Of a stretch of DNA of 64,000 bases, positions 9,694-17,213 are shown in pieces. The stretch covers positions 1 to 64,000 of the forward strand of contig NZ_JACHGQ010000006.1 of assembly GCF_014202395.1 (NCBI RefSeq), written 5' to 3'. The stretch comes from Histophilus somni. Its GTDB lineage: Bacteria; Pseudomonadota; Gammaproteobacteria; Enterobacterales; Pasteurellaceae. Each line of letters starts with the position of its first letter. Position 1 is the first letter of the stretch. Both the position numbers and the translations under genes were made by a program. The notes below the pieces were generated by a model. That model was not told the origin of the DNA and made no database searches. It saw nothing but the letters and a program-made list of their open reading frames with translations.

Positions 9694-9893
9694 TTTCTTA
9701 AATTCCTCTAACAACCAACCAACTACAGCTCCAATGATCTAAACTAACAACAGCTTAAAAAACAAGTATTTTTTGCTATCTCAAAACAAAGTATTGTATT
9801 TATATACAGTATAAATTATGATCTAAAAGAACCGATTACAGAATTTAACTGTTACCAAAAACTGATCCAAAAACAAAAAAAGTGTACCAAACA
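9679..9893. other. attL, 215-bp direct repeat
   Basis: It is identical by eye to 42715-42929, starts inside the tRNA-Arg T stem (CAATAGGGCGTGCCATTTC) and ends 20 bp before integrase. The length is unusual for a phage core, but HP1 is known for a 182-bp core. The AT-rich part also carries the integrase promoter region. Confidence 0.9.
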
Positions 9894-9913
9894 AAGAAAA
9901 AAGGGGGGATGAA

Positions 9914-10903
9914 ATGGCAACTTACCAAAAACGGGGAGACAAATGGCGAGCAATAGTCCGCAAAAAGAACGTTCTAAAAACAAAAACATTCCGCACAAAA
10001 GCCCAAGCGTTCGCATGGGCAAACAAAATAGAAGCGGAAATAATGGAAAATTTATATCAAGAAGTGGCTAACATCCCTCTAGAAAAAGTGATAGACAGAT
10101 ACCTACACGAAGTTACACCACAAAAACGAGGAGCAAAAAAAGAACGACAATTTCTCTACCGTTTCCAAGCATTACCCATCAGCAAAATATCACTGAGACA
10201 CCTAAACGAAGACGACTTCAAACAATGGCGAGATGAACGACTAAAAAAAGTCTCCTCAGCAACAGTATTAAGAGAATGGGCGGTCATCGGACACATACTA
10301 AACGTCGCAATCACAGAATGGAAATTACTCAAAAACAACCCCCTAAAAGGGGTCAAAAAACCGAAAGCCCCCAAACCAAGAACGAGACGCTACAGCCAAC
10401 AAGAAATAGATGCCTTAGTCTATACATCCGGTTTTTCTTGGAACGAACCGCCAACGACAGCGACTGCAAGAGTAGGAGCAGCGATATTATTCGCCATAGA
10501 AACAGCAATGAGGGCAGGAGAAATAGTCAACCTAACATGGGAACACGTCCATTTTAACGACAAAATAGCCCATCTCCCACAAACAAAAAACGGCTGGTCA
10601 AGAGACGTCCCCTTATCAACAACCGCAATAAAAATATTAAAATTATTGGAACAAATCACAGAGGGAGAAAGCGTATTTCAACTAACAACCTCAAGACTGG
10701 ATGCATTATTCAGAAAGCTAAAAAACAGAATAATGGTAGAAGATCTCCATTTTCACGACACAAGACGAGAAGCACTAACAAGACTGGCGGAAAAAGTCGA
10801 CGTAATGACCTTAGCGAAAATATCCGGACATAGAGATCTAAGTATCTTACAAAACACCTACTACGCCCCGGATATGAAAAAAGTTGCCTTATTACTGGAT
10901 TAA
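9914..10903 (+). CDS. int: Phage integrase, tyrosine recombinase (HP1 type)
   Basis: A 329-residue protein. It has an N-terminal arm-binding region (1-50, YQKRGDKWRAIVRKKN), a core-binding SAM-like domain (55-150) and a catalytic domain (160-329). Catalytic residues are Arg200 in AMRAGEI, His281 and Arg284 in HDTRRE, His306 in SGHRD and Tyr316 in NTYYAPD. Spacing is nearly the same as HP1 integrase. It starts 20 bp after attL with AGGGGGGATGAA as ribosome-binding region. It converges with the AlpA-like gene, overlapping it by 4 bp. Confidence 0.95.
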   Translation: MATYQKRGDKWRAIVRKKNVLKTKTFRTKAQAFAWANKIEAEIMENLYQEVANIPLEKVIDRYLHEVTPQKRGAKKERQFLYRFQALPISKISLRHLNEDDFKQWRDERLKKVSSATVLREWAVIGHILNVAITEWKLLKNNPLKGVKKPKAPKPRTRRYSQQEIDALVYTSGFSWNEPPTTATARVGAAILFAIETAMRAGEIVNLTWEHVHFNDKIAHLPQTKNGWSRDVPLSTTAIKILKLLEQITEGESVFQLTTSRLDALFRKLKNRIMVEDLHFHDTRREALTRLAEKVDVMTLAKISGHRDLSILQNTYYAPDMKKVALLLD

Positions 10904-11196
10904 CGTTTTGCTCGTTGACGTTTACGAGCAAACGCTATCACATCGCCTGCAATCCAACGATTAGCAGAACGTCCACCCGTGCGACATTGCAACTTCACCG
11001 CATCCGGAAAATCCGGATCTGACATAATAGAACGTTTCGTATGCTCATAGCTCATCTTAAAATAATTAGCCACATCTTGAGCCGTCCAAATAGCTTGATT
11101 AGTTTGCGTATAGTTTGCCACCTTCAACAACTCACGCACAGCTTGCAACTCCCTTAAAATATCCTCATTGGTTATCGCTTCTTTCATCGCTTCCAT
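10900..11196 (-). CDS. AlpA/excisionase-like DNA-binding protein
   Basis: A 98-residue protein. Residues 36-60 (AIWTAQDVANYFKMSYEHTK) look like a helix-turn-helix of the AlpA/MerR-like type, followed by a wing with GGRSANRW and a basic tail. It starts within the end of the replication gene (32-bp overlap) after AGAGGA. Its position beside int suggests a directionality or regulatory role. Its exact family is not certain. Confidence 0.6.
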   Translation of the reverse strand: MEAMKEAITNEDILRELQAVRELLKVANYTQTNQAIWTAQDVANYFKMSYEHTKRSIMSDPDFPDAVKLQCRTGGRSANRWIAGDVIAFARKRQRAKR

Positions 11197-13519
11197 AAAA
11201 ATTTCCTCTAAAATTCCTTAATTTCTCTAAAAAACTCGGCTCATTATCGTAATAAAAACGTAATGGAGCTGAATGTTCCGAAATAATCACCTCATCATTG
11301 ATTATTTTTACCGATGTCATCGCATTCAATCTAACCGATCTACCTTTCAACAAATGATTAATTGCATGCTCATTCAACGGTTTCCCAATTGGTCGTATCG
11401 CTTCTTTTATTTTTTGAACAATTTCCTCCCTTCTTACTAAATTTTCAAGGTTACAGTTACTGACACAAGTCCAAGGTTGCACTACGTGCAACTTAGTGTC
11501 GCTCCGCTCCATTTCTTTATTACGTCTATTCGGATCACCTTTCTTAATGACCCACTTTTTAAGACGTGTTTTAATAAAATCACCTAAACTAAATTTATTG
11601 CTCACCCCATTTATTTTTTTATGCGTCTCTTGGTATTGATTAACCTCGCTTTCCTCATAATGCAAACACAACGGCACATCCTTACGCAACGCCAACGGAC
11701 CCCCAAGACGTTTCATAAAAGCGGCATAATCGCCAATATCTGCACAAATTCTTGCCTCTTCAACCAATTCATCATCAGCTTGACCGGCAACAAGACGGCG
11801 TAATTCACGCCACACACCGACATATTTATCCCCATAAAATTGAAACTGACGAATACCCCAAAGGCTCGCCCATGCTCTCGCTTTTTTAGCATTATCTTTT
11901 AAACTCATATCGGCATCTTCATCAGACCGCTCACCATCTAAAGCAAAACCATTAATATTTTTTGAAATATACTTAGCAATATACCCCGTTGCCGAGCCCT
12001 TAGTTTTATCGCAATCTTCAATTTTACAGCGATGTTTTTTAGCCCCCATTTCATCACCGTCAAGCTCCAACGCTTTTTCACGAAACAATCTCACCACCTC
12101 TTCACGATGCGTCTCATGAACATAAACCAACAAATGCCAATGGGGCGTTGCGTCATGATGAGGTTCAGCGACACGCATACCATAAAAAGCAATATTACGT
12201 TTTTTCAATAACGCCCTGAATTGCCCCCAAATCTTATTCAAATAGTCCTGCGTTTGCTTAGGATTAGCCCCTTTCCATTTCTTATTTTGCGTACCGTCAT
12301 TATGGATTGCATGGAATGATGAAGGGGCGGTCAGCGTTAAAAACAACGCATGATGATCGGACTCATCCGCCCACTCTTCCAACCCACGTAAACGGGTCAT
12401 CAACTCAATCCGACGCTGAGCAGGATTCGCAGAAGATTTCAAATACATATCAAACAGCTCAGCTTGCTCATTCGGATCGTCGATATTCTCAATAATCATC
12501 TGTTTCAAAAAATCATAGTTTTTCTTAATCTCATGCAAATACTCAGAAAAACCGGCTCTTGAAATATAATTGCTTCTGCGTTTGCAAACCTCGCCACAGG
12601 CAATCGCAACATGCTCAACCATCTTTTTCTGCACCTTCCGCATACGCTTAAACCAATATTTCTCACAAATAATCTTATGAAAAACCGTATCAATATAATC
12701 CAATCTAACCGGCTTTCCTTTCTTAAACTTATCCCAATGGGAAACAGGAAAACCAATATTTTCACAAGCCTCACCGCATAACTGATAAATCTTCCGCATA
12801 TGCTCATTAAACTCATCATCGCTTAAATCCGACCGCCCTTTTTCCACCAAATCCAACATATAACCACGCTGAACATTAGCAAACAGCGTAGCCAATTTAT
12901 AAGCAATCTCCTCCAGCTTCTTCTCGCTCAACAAATAAAAAGGCATTTTTGCACGTTGACATTCTTGACGGCTATAATGCTCAAAATTCTTGCGTAACTT
13001 CAAAATCTCATGTTGCTCACGCAACAACCGGCTTTCATATTCCTCCGGCTCGCCGGTTACCGGCAATAAATCCCCATTGTGCGGTTGTTTTTTTTCCAAC
13101 ACATCAAAGGACAAATCCGCTAACCATTTCGGATCACGTTCATCAAATGCCAATAACCAAGCCATATTGCAACGATACTGATCGAACACAAGGCGTAAAC
13201 GAGTACCCAAGGTTTCACGCAACCAAGTATTAGCATGTCTACGTTGTTTATTCCCGAAAGCAAACGAAATCGACCCATCATCTTCAACAGACCGATATTC
13301 ATTTAAATACAAACGCCGAAAATGCTCACGTTGTCGTTCACGTGGCAATTTCGCCAATAATTTCTCAACAAACACATAGCTTTCGGGAACAGTATTAAAA
13401 AGCTCCATCTGAGCTTGTGTCCCTGTTTTTTCCTCTTTATGAGGAACACGAGGGGAAACCTGGAAAAAAGGTACCGCAGTTTCCTTTTGCTCGTTTTTAA
13501 ATACCGTCACGAATGCCAT
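11165..13519 (-). CDS. Phage replication protein A (HUH endonuclease, P2 gpA family)
   Basis: A 784-residue rolling-circle initiator. The HUH motif is His460-Trp-His462 in ATPHWHLLVYVH and the paired catalytic tyrosines are Tyr513 and Tyr517 in GYIAKYISKN, the layout of the P2 A family. It nicks the phage origin (usually inside the gene itself) and covalently holds the 5' end. The N-terminal 380 residues are helical and charged. It is the last large gene of the leftward early operon. Confidence 0.93.
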   Translation of the reverse strand: MAFVTVFKNEQKETAVPFFQVSPRVPHKEEKTGTQAQMELFNTVPESYVFVEKLLAKLPRERQREHFRRLYLNEYRSVEDDGSISFAFGNKQRRHANTWLRETLGTRLRLVFDQYRCNMAWLLAFDERDPKWLADLSFDVLEKKQPHNGDLLPVTGEPEEYESRLLREQHEILKLRKNFEHYSRQECQRAKMPFYLLSEKKLEEIAYKLATLFANVQRGYMLDLVEKGRSDLSDDEFNEHMRKIYQLCGEACENIGFPVSHWDKFKKGKPVRLDYIDTVFHKIICEKYWFKRMRKVQKKMVEHVAIACGEVCKRRSNYISRAGFSEYLHEIKKNYDFLKQMIIENIDDPNEQAELFDMYLKSSANPAQRRIELMTRLRGLEEWADESDHHALFLTLTAPSSFHAIHNDGTQNKKWKGANPKQTQDYLNKIWGQFRALLKKRNIAFYGMRVAEPHHDATPHWHLLVYVHETHREEVVRLFREKALELDGDEMGAKKHRCKIEDCDKTKGSATGYIAKYISKNINGFALDGERSDEDADMSLKDNAKKARAWASLWGIRQFQFYGDKYVGVWRELRRLVAGQADDELVEEARICADIGDYAAFMKRLGGPLALRKDVPLCLHYEESEVNQYQETHKKINGVSNKFSLGDFIKTRLKKWVIKKGDPNRRNKEMERSDTKLHVVQPWTCVSNCNLENLVRREEIVQKIKEAIRPIGKPLNEHAINHLLKGRSVRLNAMTSVKIINDEVIISEHSAPLRFYYDNEPSFLEKLRNFRGNFYGSDERSDNQ

Positions 13520-13537
13520 AAAAGCCTACTCAACAAC

Positions 13538-13831
13538 TTAAAACGATGGCGGAATATGAGCCTTCAACTCTCGCACTTCCGCATAAATCGCCTGCAACAC
13601 ATTAAGAATATCAAACAACGTATTCACATCCTCATTGCGTAACTCACAACGAATTAACGCCTCAATGACATCCTCAAATTTTCTACAACACATCACCTGC
13701 CGAGCCGAGCTACCTTTCTGCTCCAGCATAAAAACCGCTTTTTCGCCCGGCTCAACCTTTAAAATCTCATAAACACCCTGACGAATTCGTAACAAATAAC
13801 AATCAGAAAGCTCAAAAATATAATCCGTCAT
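13538..13831 (-). CDS. Small phage protein, unknown
   Basis: 97 residues, acidic N-terminal half with MTDYIFELSDCYLLRI and a helical C-terminus (EDVNTLFDILNVLQAIYAEV). Its start overlaps the stop of the gene upstream by 4 bp (ATGA), which supports translation. I do not recognise a family. Its place in the early operon before the replication gene suggests a replication or regulatory accessory. Confidence 0.7.
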   Translation of the reverse strand: MTDYIFELSDCYLLRIRQGVYEILKVEPGEKAVFMLEQKGSSARQVMCCRKFEDVIEALIRCELRNEDVNTLFDILNVLQAIYAEVRELKAHIPPSF

Positions 13832-14181
13832 ACAGACCCCTTCACAATAAAATCACGCTTTTTCACCCCCGCATGATAGAACGGCAAAAGTGCATTCAAC
13901 GTACTAAAAATGGCATTTGAAATCTTCTTCTGCCCGGATTCATTAAAATGTATCAATTTAGAATATTGATAATTCAACGGATCGACCAAATCCGACGTCT
14001 CTAATTTCGCCTTATCAAACAACGCATATTTCTGCTCCATCGGCAAGGCATCAAAAAGACGCTCGGCAGCATTGGGCGACTGATTTAAAATACGCCGCAA
14101 AGAAGCAAACCCCGCCTTAGAAACCGCCTCATGATCGGGTAACCGCTGAACAATAATGCTCTCCACATCAAAATGACCCAT
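13828..14181 (-). CDS. Small phage protein, unknown
   Basis: 117 residues, helical, with RRILNQSPNAAERLFDALP and a basic C-terminus. It starts MGHFDVESI and is followed by an ATGA overlap with the next gene. No family recognised. It is an early-operon gene. Confidence 0.7.
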   Translation of the reverse strand: MGHFDVESIIVQRLPDHEAVSKAGFASLRRILNQSPNAAERLFDALPMEQKYALFDKAKLETSDLVDPLNYQYSKLIHFNESGQKKISNAIFSTLNALLPFYHAGVKKRDFIVKGSV

Positions 14182-14196
14182 AACTCCCCCTCAAGC

Positions 14197-14487
14197 CTAG
14201 CGAGCCAAAAAATCCCAAAACGACGTCAAAAAACGGCGAACGCAACCCGGTTTCGGCGGTTGTTTTTTCTCTTCTGGCAAAGTAACACGCTCCAACTCGC
14301 TCAAACGTTGCAAAATTTCCTCATTAGTGATTTGATAACTTTGATGAAGCTCAATATTTACCCTATTCATTTTTTTTTGTATTTCAAATTTACGTTCAAT
14401 ATTTGCCAAACGCTTTTCCAACTTAAAAAGATTGATGCGTTTTTTATTCATTGCAGTACATTTTTGATGAAATTTTTGTTTAATCAT
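14197..14487 (-). CDS. Small phage protein with coiled coil, unknown
   Basis: 96 residues from ATG 14487, which has GAGGA eight bases upstream; the further upstream ATG would overlap that site. Residues about 25-75 are strongly helical and charged (LEKRLANIERKFEIQKK), a likely coiled coil, followed by a Pro/Lys-rich linker and an aromatic C-terminus. Function unknown. Confidence 0.6.
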   Translation of the reverse strand: MIKQKFHQKCTAMNKKRINLFKLEKRLANIERKFEIQKKMNRVNIELHQSYQITNEEILQRLSELERVTLPEEKKQPPKPGCVRRFLTSFWDFLAR

Positions 14488-14520
14488 GTTGTGTTTCCTC
14501 ATATGTGTTGTTTTCCATTT

Positions 14521-14600
14521 AGGCGAATATGATCCGCCTACCTTTAATTCCTGTTTGTGCGAATGTGATTGCCTACTGTAGGGGCGGATTACATCCGCCC
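14521..14600. repeat. REP-like palindromic element, copy 1
   Basis: Contains AGGCGAATATGATCCGCCT (14521-14539) and, after TGCGAATGTGATTGCCTAC, the palindrome GGGCGGATTACATCCGCCC (14582-14600). The same GGGCGGAT...ATCCGCCC and GCGAATGTGATTCGC-type modules recur at 23075, 30184 and 30631. It fills the gap between the ogr-like gene and the coiled-coil gene. Confidence 0.75.
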
Positions 14601-14671
14601 TTTTTTAGGTTGCAAAAACCCACGCCATTAAAAAACAGCGATTTTTTATCTAAAAAGAAAGAAATAATAGA

Positions 14672-14941
14672 TTACGTGTCTTCGTCGATTGGACTTGCCT
14701 CAAACAAATCCTTCGTATTTGTATCACTTTGTAACAACGGTTTATTAATCCGCTTTACCTCCGGACGCTCATGATAAGTAGGCGTTTGCACCGTCACAAT
14801 TTCGCTATAAATATGATGTTTAGTAGAACAACTATTACAAACCCAAATTGCCTCAATCACCAACATACCGACGGATTCAGAATGACGAACCCGCATACTA
14901 TGACTACCGCAATTGGCACACTTATGATTCATATTTGCCAT
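14672..14941 (-). CDS. Ogr/Delta-like zinc-finger transcription activator
   Basis: 89 residues from ATG 14941. The zinc ligands are probably Cys8, Cys11, Cys35 and Cys38 (CANCG ... CNSCS), as in the P2 Ogr / satellite P4 Delta family that activates late promoters through RNA polymerase alpha. The C-terminus is acidic. In P2 this gene follows D; here it is in the early operon next to the Cro-like gene, overlapping it by 20 bp. Confidence 0.72.
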   Translation of the reverse strand: MANMNHKCANCGSHSMRVRHSESVGMLVIEAIWVCNSCSTKHHIYSEIVTVQTPTYHERPEVKRINKPLLQSDTNTKDLFEASPIDEDT

Positions 14942-15164
14942 CTTTACGCTCCCAGCATTGCCGAATAACCTCCCAATCCACATCAGGGCGTAAATCCTCG
15001 GGCGTTACCTCGCCTTGCGTGGCGTTGATAATATGCGGTATATATTTCACGTCCATTTTTCCGCCGTTTAGCCATTTCAATACTGCACTTTGACTAACTC
15101 CGCAAATTCTGGCTACAGCAGATTGACTACCACAAATATTAATAACATTTGAAATTTTACTCAT
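14922..15164 (-). CDS. Cro-like repressor of the lysogeny switch
   Basis: 80 residues from ATG 15164 (MSKISNVINICG). Helix-turn-helix: SQSAVARICGVSQSAVLKWLNGG at about 14-36, the Cro/YdaS type that pairs Gln and Lys recognition residues. It is divergent from the CI-type gene, with operators between, so it is the likely early repressor that favours lysis. Confidence 0.85.
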   Translation of the reverse strand: MSKISNVINICGSQSAVARICGVSQSAVLKWLNGGKMDVKYIPHIINATQGEVTPEDLRPDVDWEVIRQCWERKDGKYES

Positions 15165-15188
15165 ATAAACTAATTTCAATCCCAATTT

Positions 15189-15267
15189 CAACTAAAGTTG
15201 TTATTATATTACTACTAAAGTTGAAAACATTCAACTATTATTAACTTGTTTTTTTATAACTTAAGTT
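15189..15267. promoter_or_regulatory. Operator region of the prophage switch
   Basis: Three palindromes share the half-site AACTT/AAGTT: CAACTAAAGTTG (15189-15200), AGTTGAA-AACA-TTCAACT (15219-15235, perfect 7-bp arms) and AACTTAAGTT (15258-15267). They lie between the divergent Cro-like and CI-like genes where both promoters must start, as in lambdoid switches. Confidence 0.8.
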
Positions 15268-15293
15268 GTATTTTTATAACCAAAGGAGATTTT

Positions 15294-15983
15294 ATGTCTA
15301 ATTTAGCAACGAGACTTCAAGATACATTGTATGCACAACGTCTTTCCGTTAACTCTTTTGCAAAGAAAGTTGGTGTGTCACAGCAGGCTATTTCTAAAAT
15401 TGTTCGTGGTGAAACTCGCTCCCCTAAAAATATAGTTGAAATAGCGACCGCACTTGGCGTTGATGTGCATTGGTTAAAGACAGGCGAAGGAGAACCCAAT
15501 ATTACGCCTCATTCTTCTATATTGGTGAGCAATGAACCCGACGAAAAGCATACTCACCGCATAAACCGATATGATTTTCACCTATCCGCCGGAGACGGAA
15601 TCATTAACTCGGATTACCCGGAGACCATTTCGAGCATTTGGCTCACCCCTGAAGGTATGATGCAAATAATCGGACGTTATAGTGAAAAAGGGATCTGTAT
15701 TTTTAAAGTCCCCACCGACAGCATGGAACCCACCATCTCATCAAAAGACCTCGTTTTTATTGATACCAATATTACCTATTTTGCCGGCGACGGAATTTAT
15801 GCCTTTCGACTTAACGGCAAAGACTACATAAAACGCCTCCAACAACTCCCCACCGGCATAATCCGAGCCTTAAGCGACAACAAACTTTACGACCCTTTCG
15901 ACATTACAGAAGAATTATTCGACACCGCAGAAATCGTCGGAAAATTTATCCGAGTCGTCCCCCTCAACCCAAAGGAGTTGTAG
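15294..15983 (+). CDS. CI-type prophage repressor (HTH plus S24 peptidase)
   Basis: 229 residues from ATG 15294, seven bases after AAGGAGA. N-terminal Cro/CI helix-turn-helix (SVNSFAKKVGVSQQAISKI, 18-36); C-terminal LexA-like domain with nucleophile Ser143 in TDSMEP, general base Lys180, and a self-cleavage Ala99-Gly100 bond in HLSAGDG. It should be inactivated by RecA during the SOS response, releasing the prophage. An ABC-3C operon starts 28 bp downstream and may be transcribed with it in lysogens. Confidence 0.93.
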   Translation: MSNLATRLQDTLYAQRLSVNSFAKKVGVSQQAISKIVRGETRSPKNIVEIATALGVDVHWLKTGEGEPNITPHSSILVSNEPDEKHTHRINRYDFHLSAGDGIINSDYPETISSIWLTPEGMMQIIGRYSEKGICIFKVPTDSMEPTISSKDLVFIDTNITYFAGDGIYAFRLNGKDYIKRLQQLPTGIIRALSDNKLYDPFDITEELFDTAEIVGKFIRVVPLNPKEL

Positions 15984-16011
15984 GGGATAGCCGGGCAAAA
16001 GGAAACTAAAA

Positions 16012-16965
16012 ATGCGTTTTAATTATCTTGATTTAATTGAAAATTCAGAACATTTTGAAGAGTTTATTGTAGCTGTCTGTTCTGTTATTTTAGGTGAGGG
16101 TGTAACGGGGTTTGCTCTAGGAAAAGATGGAGGGCGTGATGCACGGTTTCATCATAAAACCAATAACTACCCAAGCAAACAAGAATGTTGGGAACCTAAA
16201 GGGCGTCAAGCTATTATTATCCAAGCAAAATTTACTTATGGTTATAACAAAACAACAGGGGAAAGAGAGTTTAATAATCTGATTGAAAAAGAATTGTCCA
16301 AATTGAAAAAGTTGAGGGAAGAAGGAGAATTGGGCTATTATATTCTCGCTACAAATCGCAAGCTGACGGCAAATTCCTTACCCAAACTGTTAAATAGATT
16401 ATCTGATATGACAGGATTGCCTCACCAACATATCCAAATATGGGGAAAGGAAAAATTAGTACGTTTTTTACAAAGTAATGAACAAATATTGAAAAAATCG
16501 GGGTTAATAGAACTTGCCCGAAGACGATTTAATCTAGTTGATGATTCCTTGATTGCAAAAGTAATCAAAACTTGTGCCAAAAAATTAGACCATTCTGAAA
16601 AAAGTTTAAATGTAGTTGATAGAACAACGCTGGATGAGAAAAATAAACTGAATAATGCAAGTGATGAATTCACTCAATTTATCATCAGTCAATATGCTGA
16701 CGAGTTCTTTAGAATAGATAAATTGTTAGCCAACCCTGATAATAGCGATTTAAAACGGGATTATACAAACCTCACTAAACATATTTCATTACAGCTACAT
16801 CATTATAGAAATAAATTTGAATATTTAGACGAGAAACTTTATCAAATTATTCAAGATGAAGAAGAGCATGATAAAACCTTAAAAGCAGGAAATTCAAAAA
16901 TTATCCTGCAAATCCTTATACATTATATGTATTGGCATTGTGATATTGGAAAAAATGTGGAATAG
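16012..16965 (+). CDS. ABC-3C system effector with PD-(D/E)xK-like nuclease domain
   Basis: 317 residues. The N-terminus has a restriction-endonuclease-like arrangement: Glu17 region, Asp43 in GKDGGRDARF, and Gln71-x-Lys73 in IIIQAKF, as in Mrr-like and type IV families. A second half (about 165-317) is helical and charged, consistent with the C-terminal domain that anchors effectors in ABC three-component systems. It forms an operon with the next two genes (3- and 2-bp gaps). The inferred role is DNA cleavage when the ATPase complex senses a phage. The DNA is more AT-rich than the end of the repressor gene, a sign of separate origin. Confidence 0.78.
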   Translation: MRFNYLDLIENSEHFEEFIVAVCSVILGEGVTGFALGKDGGRDARFHHKTNNYPSKQECWEPKGRQAIIIQAKFTYGYNKTTGEREFNNLIEKELSKLKKLREEGELGYYILATNRKLTANSLPKLLNRLSDMTGLPHQHIQIWGKEKLVRFLQSNEQILKKSGLIELARRRFNLVDDSLIAKVIKTCAKKLDHSEKSLNVVDRTTLDEKNKLNNASDEFTQFIISQYADEFFRIDKLLANPDNSDLKRDYTNLTKHISLQLHHYRNKFEYLDEKLYQIIQDEEEHDKTLKAGNSKIILQILIHYMYWHCDIGKNVE

Positions 16966-16968
16966 AAA

Positions 16969-17211
16969 ATGTTAAGAATAACACCTGATAAACACACCGA
17001 CCCTGACAAATCGATTATGTATACCACAGCGTTATTACTGGATGCATTAAGAACGAATAAACAGATGGATTTTTCCGCTTTACTTTCACTGGTAAAAGCA
17101 AAGACCGGTTCTGATTATGTATTATTTATGCCTGCAATAAATTTGCTATATTTGCTTGGTTTAATTGAGTATCATACTAAAACAGATCGCTTTGAATACA
17201 TCGGTAAATAA
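16969..17211 (+). CDS. ABC-3C system middle component
   Basis: 80 residues, MLRITPDKHTDPDKSIMYTT at the start, followed by a compact winged-helix-like region ending LLYLLGLIEYHTKTDRFEYI. Size, sequence style and placement between effector and DUF2326 ATPase fit the middle component (type 6-like, from memory) of ABC-3C systems, thought to link the two. It starts 3 bp after the effector stop. Confidence 0.78.
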   Translation: MLRITPDKHTDPDKSIMYTTALLLDALRTNKQMDFSALLSLVKAKTGSDYVLFMPAINLLYLLGLIEYHTKTDRFEYIGK

Positions 17212-17213
17212 TA

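Noticed and set aside
14529-14774. Plus-strand open frame across the repeat near 14529
   Set aside because: Starts in the REP-like element and runs antisense to the Ogr-like gene.
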